Of a stretch of DNA of 64,000 nucleotides, positions 53,375 to 63,700 are shown in pieces. Position 1 is the first letter of the stretch, and each line of letters starts with the position of its first letter. Below the pieces are notes generated by a model. It searched no databases and was not told the DNA's origin. It saw nothing but the letters and a program-made list of their open reading frames with translations. A program made the translations under genes and the position numbers. The stretch is from the NCBI GenBank assembly GCA_030435675.1, contig CM059624.1, positions 11,432,769 through 11,496,768 on the forward strand. The letters are read 5' to 3'. Source of the DNA: Steinernema hermaphroditum (taxonomy: Eukaryota > Nematoda > Chromadorea > Rhabditida > Steinernematidae).

Positions 53375-53846
53375 CTCACAAAGACCGAACAATGCGCGAA
53401 TCTCTGAATTCATTTATTTATACCCTTCCCGTAGACATGCCGTAGACATGCGTCTGTAGACAATCCTTGCAACATTGTAGACGGTTTCTGCAAAGCAAAT
53501 GAGTCATTCTAGTGCGAAAATTAACTGACTATCGGTTGAAATTCGATAAACACTAGGGGCTACGAGTGATCAACGGGGCGCAGTGCGCCAAAATATGCTT
53601 TTTATAATAACAGAAGCACAAAGTTCCAGAAGCTTTCAGAGCGGTGGATAGCTTGGACAGCTTCAATATCAGCCGTTTTTTGTTCAAATCATTTGAGAAT
53701 GTAACTTCGGGTTGTGTCCCAACACGATTCCCTTCATGGTATGAACTATTTTGTGGTTTCATTTGGATTACACGACAATTGCCCGAAGAATAATTGTTTT
53801 GGCGTTTGTGTTTTGTGGTGCCTTCATCACTTCGACTGAGTTCGCC
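53375..53846. other. divergent promoter region
   Basis: About 470 bp between two divergent genes. No structured element is seen. Confidence 0.35.
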
Positions 53847-54349
53847 ATGGATTCTAAAGTGATCGTTCTTGTCCTGGTACTGTCCCTTCCCTGCTTCAGC
53901 TGACCTAAAAGTCCCTTTCAGCTCCTCATCGATACGTGCCTTCGAACTACCTATGTACAACCACAATTCTCTCGAAATAAGCCGAATTTAGGTGATACGA
54001 CTGATGCGCCATTCCAGGCAGAGAAGTGCCGCACAACTGTTTGGCTCGGGGACCCTACGGAGGACAGTACAAGTGCTGCGTGATCATTGACTACTACTCC
54101 GAACGCTTCGAGTGCTACAGCCTCAACGTGCCCTACAACTTCTTCGAGCGGATCGGAAACGGCGACTTTTTCCGCGATCCTATGCCTGGTCAGCCTTCTC
54201 ATCCTATTATCCTTCAATCTCAACAACAAATGATGGACAGCGAGTCAGCCTCTTCACGGCTACTGTTTTGGAATCCTGACTCACTGATTTTCGATTTGTT
54301 CAATATTATTTGTAAAATTTTCGTAGAATTCGTAATGAAACTACAGTAG
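53847..54349 (+). CDS. small secreted protein of unknown family
   Basis: Exon 1 (53847-53876, MDSKVIVLVL) and exon 2 (53922-53991) form a signal peptide and short linker. A candidate 26-nt intron (53992-54017) then leads to exon 3: REVPHNCLARGPYGGQYKCC, DYYSERFECYSLNVPYNFFE, then GNGDFFRDPMPG and a Gln/Ser-rich end. Four cysteines (C, CC, C) form the core. The 26-nt intron is below the usual eukaryotic minimum, so the model may be wrong or the gene decaying. The truncated relative at 51151-51297 supports exon 3. Family unknown. Confidence 0.5.
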
Positions 54350-54421
54350 TCGAATTCTAGACACCTCGACTTCTCCATAGCCGAATCATGAATCAGATGA
54401 ATAACATTCCAGGAACAAAAC

Positions 54422-54607
54422 ATGCCTCCGAACGATGATTCGACGCCCGGTCCTCCTCCATCTTGGGCGGCAGTCATCGTTATCGTTTTGTTTAGCCTGA
54501 CGTCAGTGATGACCTCAAAAAGGGCCGATCCCACTTCCGAATCAGATTCTCCAAGGCCGCCATGTCGCCACGCACCTCTTCCTCGCTCTAATCTGTCCAT
54601 GCTTTGA
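54422..54607 (+). CDS. possible small membrane peptide
   Basis: An open frame of 61 residues from ATG 54422: Pro-rich start (PPNDDSTPGPPPSW), one hydrophobic segment (AAVIVIVLFSLTSVM) and a polar, Pro/Arg-rich tail. It follows an AG acceptor and could be a further exon of gene 53847 or a separate small gene. It overlaps the 3' flank of NDOR1 on the other strand. Little supports either view. Confidence 0.3.
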   Translation: MPPNDDSTPGPPPSWAAVIVIVLFSLTSVMTSKRADPTSESDSPRPPCRHAPLPRSNLSML

Positions 54608-54782
54608 TGTATTTTATGAACACCGATGAGTATAAATGAACTATATTCTATTTGCGAATAAAGTTCCGCGCAAGACGTTCCTCCAGCACAGTACGACCTG
54701 TGGACCTGCTTCCAGAGAATCTGCACGATCTGATGCTAGATATTACCGTAATCTATTTCAACAAATCAACAAACAAACGCTT

Positions 54783-56823
54783 TCAGGACCAGGTTTCAAA
54801 CTGCAGTCTTCCGCATTTCTCCAGCTTCTCTACAAACACCTTTCCATCTGGCACGCCCCCGTGCTTCTCGGCGATCTGCGCTATACAATCGGCGACGTCC
54901 TCCGGCATCTTTCCCGAGCTTCCTGCGACGAAAATGGACCCTAGATGAGCTCGCTCAATTACGGAAGGATGACACACGATATACCGTTTTCTTCCAGAAT
55001 CCTGGCAACTTCTAGCGCCTTCTCGGCCATCACATGCTGCACATAAACCTTTCTCTTCGGGTCATCTCGACTGAAGGCGCAGAAGACGCTCGCGTTCGCT
55101 ATCCTCTCCCACTCGTCGGAGAAATAGAAGTCTTTCGATGAGTTTCGGCATCCAAAGAATAGAACCGAATGGGTAGCGGCATCTTCTTGGCCACGATAGG
55201 AGAGGATCGAGCGGAAGGGGGCGACTCCGGTGCCTGGGCCCACGAGGAGAATTGGTCGTTCCATTGAGGGCCATCTGAATGTGCCGCGGCGGATTTTTAG
55301 GAACGCCTGCAATAGAAAACTTGAAAAGATTACCCAGTGTCAAGAAATCACCCACTCTATCGCCGACAGACAAGCGTGCCAAGTAGGTGCTGCAGAGTCC
55401 TCTCCTCACGGCGGCCATCTTCTTCACTTTGTACTCGACCTTTCCAACTAGAATCTGGATTGTTCCCTTGTGCGTGACCGGACAAGAAGCGATACTGAAG
55501 GCGCGAGGCCGGATCGATGCGAAAAGGTCAAAGAGACGCTCCAGGGGAAGATTCTTAACGCTCGGCCCGAAATCTCGGAGCAGTTCCGCGATGGTTCTTC
55601 TGGGGCGATAGCAGTAATCCAAGTAGTCGTCCTAGATCAGTGCATTGACCAAAGAAAGCAGAGCACACACTTACCAATCCCTCAGCAGAGGCAAACTCCA
55701 ACAGCTTCTCCTTCTCCATTTCAACGCTGGAGAGCTGCGCCAACATCTTCAGAAATGAACGCTTCGGGATCGTTTGGAGGTCGAACAAACGTTTGAAGCA
55801 CGTCCGGAGCGTCGTCACGGACCCAATGAGCCAAGAAGGGGGTGGCTGGATGTTCTGGTCGGTGGGCACCAGCTGGAACTTTCGGTCGAGGACGTGGTCC
55901 GAATACCCGAGTACTTCAAGTGCCAAGTCCACGGTTTCCGTCGGATTTTCGGGATGAACCATCAGGACGTCACCAGGGTTGTACTCGAGCGCACCAGCAC
56001 CATTGTCAAATGTCACCAACCGAGTGTCCTAAAGCTAGCCATATAACAGAATACCCATGGGCAAGTCAACCTGGAAGTGATCTTCAGCTGTGACTCTTTT
56101 GTTCTCGATGACATCCAACTGCACGAACCCAGTGGAGTTCGTTGTCGCTGCAGTGGCGCCACTCGTAGATTCATCGCAGTACCGTATTTCGTATTTCGGC
56201 GGAAGGAGCTGTGATGGGTTGAAGTCGGGTTTCATCGTCTGAAAACAAAACTAATGAAAAGATGGACTAAAGAGGGAAATTCTACCGGGAAGTATCCACC
56301 TTCTTGAATAGTCTTCCAGAGCAGCGTTCTCCATGGATCCAACGCGCCATCAACGCCGAGATCGTGCTGGTCGTCGGCGAGCCCAAGTGGGAGGACCGTC
56401 TTCGCTCCGAGCTGCTCAAGGCGCCGGAACAGCTTTTTGGCGGCGAAGTTGAACTTCTGATAACTGGAGTCACCGAGACCGAAGACGGCCACTGAGAGCT
56501 TAAACAAGAAGTAGTTTGATCGACACGAATCGGCGACTTACATCTTCGAGGAGGTCGGCGGGCAGTCCCCTCCGCAGCAGCTGGCTCCAGGCCGTCTTCA
56601 TCGCTACGGGCATCTCGCCTTGTCCGGAGGTAGCGACGACGAAGACGACGAACTTCTCCTCGAGGAGGCTCTCGATATCGAAGTCGTCGATGTCTACTAG
56701 ACGAGACGGAATCGAGCGGAGACGCGCGTCTCTCCACAGCGACTCCGCGCAGTCCTGCGCCGTCCCCGTCTCGCTCACATAGATGAAGAGGAGCGATTCG
56801 ATCGGTAACGACTCTCTCACCAT
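54783..56823 (-). CDS. NDOR1: NADPH-dependent diflavin oxidoreductase 1 (NDOR1/Tah18 type)
   Basis: Exons joined in frame from ATG 56823. The flavodoxin-like FMN domain is first ([62 protein letters not shown]). The ferredoxin-reductase part has [18 protein letters not shown] (FAD binding), [27 protein letters not shown] and QHVM. The end RLQFETWS carries the C-terminal Trp of the family. Sequence is closest to NDOR1 rather than P450 reductase, which has a membrane anchor and longer linker. NDOR1 feeds electrons from NADPH to the Fe-S assembly protein anamorsin/Dre2 in the cytosol. The start lies 2 nt after a TTCTTGCAG acceptor, consistent with trans-splicing. Confidence 0.92.
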
Positions 56824-56999
56824 TCCTGCAAGAAGCTGATCACTGTAGACGTGGAAACTGCAGCAAGTACGTCGAGAAGTGAATCCTATCAGAACGCTCA
56901 ATCCGCCGCAAAGTGTCGAAAGTGAATTTATGTACAATTTACAAAACACGCCCCGCGTGTGTATCCAAAATACAAAGAGCGTTAGAGGACAGAATCGCG

Positions 57000-58409
57000 T
57001 TAGTCGGTCTTGTGCGTGAGCGGTGGATAGTCATCCAGATCCTCGACGTCTAAGTCGCGCTCCGAGCCGCTCTTCGAATTGCGCTGCTTCGGTGTTGTTT
57101 TCTTCTTTGCTGCCGTATCGGTAGCGCTCTTCGGTTTCTCGGTCTTCTTCGACGCCTGTGAGTCGCCTCCTCCCGCGCTGTTCAGGCTCGTCTTGCTACC
57201 GCGACGGTCGTCATTCCCGGCTTCCAGTAGCATCTGGCGCGCCGCGTTGTTGTCGGCATCGCCATCGGGGCCGAGCCGGAACTGGCGTACGAGGGAGCAC
57301 TCCGGCGACTCGGGATCAAAGAGGTAGATGAAGAGAAACCCTTCGTTGGTGGCGACGAGTACGTGCAGCTGGTTGTTGATTCTAAACAACAACGATCAAA
57401 AGATGCAAATAGTGGAGAACGTACATCTTAAGTGCAACGCAGCTTCGAGTTCCGACGGCCGGCAGGCGACACGTGGCGACGGACTTGCTGCGGACGGTGG
57501 GCAGGTAGTTCCACAGCATGTCCATGTAGCCGGCGCCGTGCTCGCCCTGTCGACTGTCGGCACCTTCGTCCTGCTTCGTCAACTTGAAAACGTGTACAGT
57601 CTCGGTGTTGCTGGAGGAGCAAAGATAGGAGGAGTCCGGCGAAAAGGCGAGCGAGTAGATGTTCACACATCGCGACATGCCGCGCGTAAACTCGTAGAGT
57701 CGCTGGCCCGAAGGGACTCCGTACACGCGGACGACGGTGCCCTTGTCCGAGGCCGTCGCCATCATGTTGCCATTTGAGTTAAAGCGCAACGCGGCAATGG
57801 GACCGTCGTGGGCGTTGAAGCCCTTCATCGGGGTGAGATTGTTGCCATCGAAAAGGTTCACTTGACCCGACCCGTTAAGCACTGGATAGCCAATGATCGA
57901 GGAGTCGCTCAGTGAAAGGTCGACGAGGCCGTTGGGGTTGGGAGGCGTGTCGCGAATTACATGGAGTTGCTTCATGTCTTTGATGTTGTGGATGTGGATG
58001 CTGTCCTCCAGGCACACCACAACGCGCTGAAATCAAAGCATGCCACTATGTCTTTTCAGGCTCTTTCTTACGGAGCGGTTGAGTTTAACGGCAAGAACAG
58101 TGTTGGGGAAGATCGTAGTGCAGATCACGTTGTTCTTCTGGTAGTGGTGAACGTTCACCTTGCGAGGGTCTTGTAGAGAAACCGACACCACCAGGCTGCT
58201 CGAAAAAAGCCGTTCGATGATGCAGATTTCGCGCTTCTCTGCAAAATCTGGTGGTGAATCATCAAACGGCTTTTCCTACCAGAGTATTCGTAAACTTTCT
58301 TCGACAACTCGGGAGGTCCATTAAGGGCGTAAAGCGAGTAGCCAGTCGAGTGTCCGATGCCGACGGAAGTGGCATCCTGGTTGAAGCTCACGTAGTGACA
58401 CTCCGTCAT
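57000..58409 (-). CDS. atg-18: WIPI/ATG18-like propeller (PROPPIN)
   Basis: Four exons from ATG 58409 (MTECHYVSFNQDATSVGIGH), about 410 residues. WD-like blades follow in order: VSVSLQDPRKV, GLVDLSLSDSSIIGYP, MKGFNAHDGPIAALRFN, NSNGNMMATASDKGTVVRVY, RLYEFTRGMSRC, LAFSPDSSYLCSSSNTETVH, then ATCRLPAVGTRSCVALK and INNQLHVLVATNEGFLFIY. A disordered basic-acidic tail ends DYPPLTHKTD. This is the WIPI1/2 (ATG-18) group, which binds PI3P on autophagosome precursors. The canonical FRRG lipid-binding motif reads FTRG here (R to T). The gene lies 164 nt downstream of GET1 and 176 nt upstream of NDOR1 in transcription order. Confidence 0.9.
58205..58274 (-). other. imperfect inverted repeat spanning an exon-intron junction
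   Basis: AAAAGCCGTTCGATGATGCA (58205 on) and its near reverse complement in TGAATCATCAAACGGCTTTT (ending 58274) flank a short loop. The stem covers the start of exon 2 and the preceding intron of the WIPI gene, so it could form a hairpin in the pre-mRNA and hide the splice acceptor. Confidence 0.4.
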
Positions 58410-58573
58410 TGTCGGTAGGCCTAAAAGCCGAATTTCGTCACACCGCTTGATAAGGCATCGCAAGATAGTTGGACATGGTGAGAACCGCTGATGGGATGAA
58501 AACACAACAAGCAAATGAACTTTAACCCGTTACTTATTCTTAGCTGACAACAACGAACAACAATAGAACTACT

Positions 58574-59359
58574 CTATTCTGCTTTGACCTTGTCAGCGGA
58601 GATCCATCCAGCTATACGTGCAAGCAATTTCGGCAATCGGCGACAGAGTCGAACGAACATGTTCAGGTATACGAATAGAGATATGTACGCACCTAAAGGA
58701 ATCACAACTGAATCAATGTCGAATCACTCAGAACGGACCATCCTTGTATGGGTCAACGCGACCAAAGAGAACGCCAAGTCCCCGCGGAAAATCCGCAATG
58801 CTGCAGAGTGGCCAGCATGTGTCAGGTGAGTCGAAACGATAGATCTTAACATGAGCAGTTTGATACATCAAACTGAGTCCGATGGACGCAACGATCACAC
58901 GGGAAATAGCCGTAACGAACGCATTGATCATAACATTACGCTTGCTTTGAACCATTTCTGAAACATCGAGTTCTTATCTTATGGTATATCTGAGCCATCT
59001 TACTTGCTTGATTCAGCTTTTCACGCAGTGCTTTGACCTGCCGCTCACGCTTGAAGTATTTTGCAAAATCGTCTCGTGGGGAAAGAAGGGCCATCTCCTT
59101 CTTGATGGTGTCCATTGCTTGCATATGTTCACGGATCTCCTTCTTATCCTGGGACTCGGGAAGAATCCTCTCAAGCTGAAATTCAGAAACATATTGCAAC
59201 TGCAAATGAACGACATGGACTTACCGAAGAAAAAAAAGCCTGGAGCACATCGTATCCAAAAGCGAGAACGAGCACGGCTACGGAACAGAGCAGTACCTGA
59301 ACGACATGCTCCCCCTTGGTGCTGTTACGTACGATTAGGACGTCGTCTACAGCGTCCAT
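58574..59359 (-). CDS. get-1: GET1/WRB, tail-anchored protein insertase subunit
   Basis: Four exons from ATG 59359. TM1 is VLLCSVAVLVLAFGYDVL. A cytosolic coiled coil then carries the family core (MALLSPRDDFAKYFKRERQV, then ALREKLNQAS). TM2 is INAFVTAISRVIVASIGLSL, and TM3 AYISLFVYLNMFVRLCRRLP leads to a basic end (SADKVKAE). GET1/WRB with CAML forms the ER receptor that takes tail-anchored proteins from GET3. The coiled-coil DDFAKYxKxERQ motif is the best identifier. Positioned between two WIPI genes on the minus strand and likely the first gene of a small operon. Confidence 0.9.
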
Positions 59360-60021
59360 CTGAAATCGAAAGAATCGGAGGCGATGATAAACGAGGAAAC
59401 GGCCGAGAAAAGGACTCGGAACGCGAATGCGAAACAAAACGCGACGACGAATCGATCATGTGATGCCGTGAAATAGACCAGACAGAAGAGACAAAAAGAG
59501 GAGACATGGAGACGGGATTTGCTGGCGGTCTCGAAGCGATGAGCAGTTGTCTGTGTCTGGCGGGATTGCCTTGGAGTCGAGTTGAGGGTTGGATCCTTTT
59601 TTCGCTAATAAAACGTTGTAAACAAAGTTCTTTTTTTAGATTTTTAGTGAAATTTTAGAAAAGACCAACGTGTCATCTTTAGAAAACCGGTATATATCGG
59701 ACGTTCTTTGGGCCGAACTGACTCACCACTTACAGCGCTTTGATAAAAAAACACCTATTTCGTCAGCGTCGCTTTGTATATTTGGGAACGAAGGTCATCA
59801 CTTCGAGAAATGTATAAATACCCAACAGACAATGCTCAAAAACCACGCAACATCTCGAAGCACGATGAGTGACTTCATTATAGAGTAGATTTATCCAGAA
59901 AAAAATCTGTATGTACATGTTTCCCACGAGGTATATTGGCACAATAATCCGAAAGACACAAGTTGCAGTGGTATTTACAGTGATCAACAATTTTCAAAGG
60001 CATCAGTACACATAGAAGTAT
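59360..60021. other. intergenic, promoter of the GET1 operon
   Basis: About 660 bp between GET1 and the possible last exon of the tail-anchored WIPI gene. No exon is supported. Confidence 0.4.
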
Positions 60022-60456
60022 TTACATATCCTTCTTTTTCTGCTTCTTCCGCTCGGCAAGGATCTCGTCGTCGCTGGACGACTCCGAATCCAACGACGAA
60101 GATTCTGCCGATGAATCCTGCAGAGGCTTCGGTTTCAGATAGGAAGGTTTATGCCTGGGCTTATCGGCAGAAGGGAGGGGCTTCAGCGAGGAGTTGCTGA
60201 TTTGGATGGTGAGGTCGTCGACGACTGGAGGAGTGTCGGAGAACTCGTCGTCGGAAGAGTTGGGGAGGTCGGCGTTCTGTGCGAAATTCGGGATGTCGAA
60301 GGGGTCAAAGATGGGACTAGGGACGGAGGCAGGCTGACTAGGGGCAGACGAGGTGGAAGGCGCTTTAGTGGGCTCTTTGTATAGACTTCTAGGAGACTCT
60401 TCTTGTTTCTGAGGCGACTTGTCGAGAGGTGAACGGGGTAGAGGAGGTGGAGTCAC
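60022..60456 (-). CDS. possible alternative last exon of the WIPI-TM gene (or separate gene)
   Basis: An open frame of 144 codons preceded on the minus strand by a good acceptor (ATTTTCAG). Content: Pro/Ser-rich (TPPPLPRSPLDKSPQKQEES), PIFDPFDIPNFAQNADLP, an acidic SSDDEFSDT block and a basic end ERKKQKKKDM. Composition matches the long disordered region of the gene at 60712-64000, and joining from a GT at 60827 keeps frame (PSK to GVTPPPLPR), giving a form without the membrane segment. This is inference, as transcripts are not available. Confidence 0.35.
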   Translation of the reverse strand: MTPPPLPRSPLDKSPQKQEESPRSLYKEPTKAPSTSSAPSQPASVPSPIFDPFDIPNFAQNADLPNSSDDEFSDTPPVVDDLTIQISNSSLKPLPSADKPRHKPSYLKPKPLQDSSAESSSLDSESSSDDEILAERKKQKKKDM

Positions 60457-60711
60457 TCCTGAAAATTGTCATATAAGTGTTCGAAATTAAAATGTCGTCT
60501 TAAAAAGGGGGCGATAAGAAAACATATTCCTGGGGTGCTGTGCCTGAAGATGGGGACTGTGCCCAGAGGAGCATTGCATGGAAACAAAAGGCATGAGATA
60601 GCGCTTGGCGAAGAATACGGGTCTCCCTGTGGTATTTGTTCGAAACAAGTTCAAAGCGAGAGAAGTTGAAGTGAAACGTGATCGAACAATAAACATGGAC
60701 AAGTCATTTTA

Positions 60712-63700
60712 TTAGAAATTTGTGCAATTTTCCTCCGTGGACCGAGATTGTTCATTGATGGACACCCAAACAAAGACTAACAGCAAGACGAGAAGTAGCG
60801 CTAAAAGAACGAGCGCGGGAAACCGACCTTTAGAAGGTGTGACGACCGATGATTTTGACGCTGATGCGTTGAGAGAGGCGGTGAGTGGAGGCAGTTCTGG
60901 CTTCGGCCTTTCAGTGTCAAAAGTTTTCGTCAAGCTCCTGGCGCCTCTGAAAACCAAACCGTCGGAAGTGCTCGAATTCAAAGAAGATCCGAAGAGCATT
61001 CTTGGAGAAGATAGGCCCTTTGATTGGGGCGTCAGAGGTTGGAACGCTTTGGCGGTCGAAAGAGTTGGTACTCCTTTCGGTTCTTCTGGCTTTTGTGGAG
61101 ACATCGCTTTCAGCTTTTCCAGAGCAACGGTAGATTTCAGAACTGTGGGGGTGGATACTTCCACGTGCTTCTGTGACGGCGCCTGAGTGAAGGACACGGT
61201 GATGTTCTTTTCGGCAATCAGCTGAAGCGAACTCGTGCGACTTCGGGGAGGCACCGGAGGTACTGGAAGGTCAGATGACCCAGGCGATCCTTCGGGGCCT
61301 TCGGATTTCATCGGTGGCTTTTGTATTTCGGGACAATTTTCGGTCTTCTTTTCACGTTCAGCAGATACTGTGATTGTCTTTTCTTTGTCGTCTTTCAACA
61401 CTGTGAAGGAATATGGTTTTAGTTCAACCTTCATTTCATATCGAGCGGGTTTGTTTAGCACTTCTTCAGCTTCTGCAATGAGTGGCTTGGTTTCATGTAA
61501 GGTATTCACTGGATGTTTGTCAATCTCCCTTTTCATAGGAGTGGGCGCATAAGTTCTTGGAACATCCTCAAGTGGTTTTTCAATCTCGACCATCTTCTCC
61601 TCTTTGAGTTTAGATGATTCGGAATTCTGCATCTCAGGTGGCTTTTCAGTTGCTGATGCGTTTCCTGGGGTGGCGCCAACTCCCTGAAGAGATGAGGTGC
61701 GCTCCGCTTTGTCTCCAGCTTCTTTAGACTCGTTGAAGGTGTTCATTTTACTTGAATTTAGCGAGGACAAACCGCCCAGTGGATTGTTCTCAATGGTGCT
61801 TGACGATTGCCGATTGATTACTTGTGGGTTCTCCGGAGATTTTGGAGGAACGATGTTCAGAGGAGGCATAAAGATGGAAGGTCCTACACGCGTTCTGGGA
61901 GCAGCGAACAAAGGTGTTCTTCTAGGGAGGTCGGACTCGGCAGTGAAGGATTTGGGCGGTTCAGTCGGTGCTGATTGTGCCGAAGGAGCCTTTTCCAGGG
62001 GTGGTTCCACTTCAGTTTTCTTCTCGATGAAGCCAGCGGTGAGAATGGCAGAGGGTGACTCGAGAGGCTTCGCCTGCTCAGCACTTGCAGTGGGGATCTT
62101 TACGTCCTCTACGCTTCGTCCAAGTGTTTCAGTTGAAGCCGAGGAAAGTGCTTTCACTTCTTTAGGCTCTTTGGCAATTTCTGGAGGTGGTATGTAGTGT
62201 GCTTCGTCTTTGACAGCCTCTAGTTTCGGCGATTGTTCAGAGTCCTCTTCAACTTCCGCCGTTTCAGGCTTATCCATTGTAACTTCAGGTTTCTTCACGA
62301 CAAAATCAGAGGAGAAAGGTGCTTCAACTGGCTTTGACGGTACCGTACTTGCAAAAGGCTTCGGTTGTCTTTCAGACGAATTGTGATCTGTGTGAGGGTC
62401 GGGCTTTAGCGATTCACCGAAGCAGTTCACTTTTTCCTCCACTATTGCTTGTTTTATGGGCTTTTCTGCGACAAATAGAACGGTCTTCGGGGGCTGATGA
62501 AAACGGGGAGTGAGAGTGCTCGCAGGAGGGCTATTTTCCGTCTTCAGCTCCTCTGACTTCAATGCTGGTTTGGCGATTTCTGGTGTAAGTACCTTGGGCT
62601 CTGTGGGTATGAGAGCTTCGGGTGGATGTACTCCGAGCAATTTAGCCTCTTCTTTCTTTGCTGGAAGGTCATTCAAATTCGATGAGGGTTGTTCAGGCAT
62701 AGTTTCCGGCAACGACGTGCCCGTCGACTCTGACATCTCCTCTTCCTCTTCTCCGCTATCCGATTCTTCCGAGGTGAGGAACTCTTTTTCACTTTCATCT
62801 TTCTCCTTCTTGTTTTCATCCACCTTAAGAGAGGTCCTTGGCAGGATCGGTTTCATCATATCCGCAAGAGACGCCTCCTCTTCGCCATCGGTGTCGTCAG
62901 ATCCAACAAGTTCGGCTTTGTCCTCCTCGGTGGCTTCGAGTGGGACGAACTCTTCCGATTCAGAGCTGGAAGCGCTGTCGTCCGACCCTTCAGAATCTTC
63001 GATGATGTCGTCTTCTGAGGGCTCCAGCTTAGGATATAAACTCTGTGGTATTTCCGGCACCCGTTTCAGCTCTTCGTCTTCAGAGATAGCGTTCGATCTA
63101 ATCTCGACCGGGAGTGTGACCTCGCCCATAACACGCTCTCTCTCCTCCGCCTTCGGAGCCTCAAGGTTCTCGATTTCGACCACAAGATGCATCTTCATCG
63201 GAGGCTTCCGCACAGGTTCCTCCTCCATGAGCTCGTCGGGGACTTCGAAAGGCTCCAGTATTTCTGTTTTCGTGTTGGATACTGAAGATGCTGTGCTGAG
63301 CCTTCTCTCAGATCTGCGCTGCGAAGAGGACTTGGCATCAGAGAACTCTTCGGCATCTGGGCTGATGTGGCGCTGGTGGAGTAGCTGGCACTCTGGCTGC
63401 TCAGGATCGTATCTGAAGACATAGTAGTAGCCCTCTTTGGTGGCCACAAGGACACACAGATGGTTATCGACCCTAAAGTTGTCATTCTTTCACTAACGCC
63501 TTCAGTGTCGGACTCACACTTTCAAGGCGACGTCGTTCTCAAAGTCGGAAACCCCTGGAAGTCGGCACTTGGCTATCGAAGTGGGCCTCAGAACAGAGTC
63601 CATCATGGGAATGGTCATGGCCTGGGTGTAGAGATAGTTTGTATACTCGCCGGCCAGGGAGTCACAGTGTGTGCTGAATATAAGAAGTAGATGGGTTAGG

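Noticed and set aside
62510..63424. 304-codon plus-strand frame with many serines opposite the WIPI-TM linker
   Set aside because: Mirror image of the Glu/Ser-rich codons of the minus-strand gene; no start context or domain.
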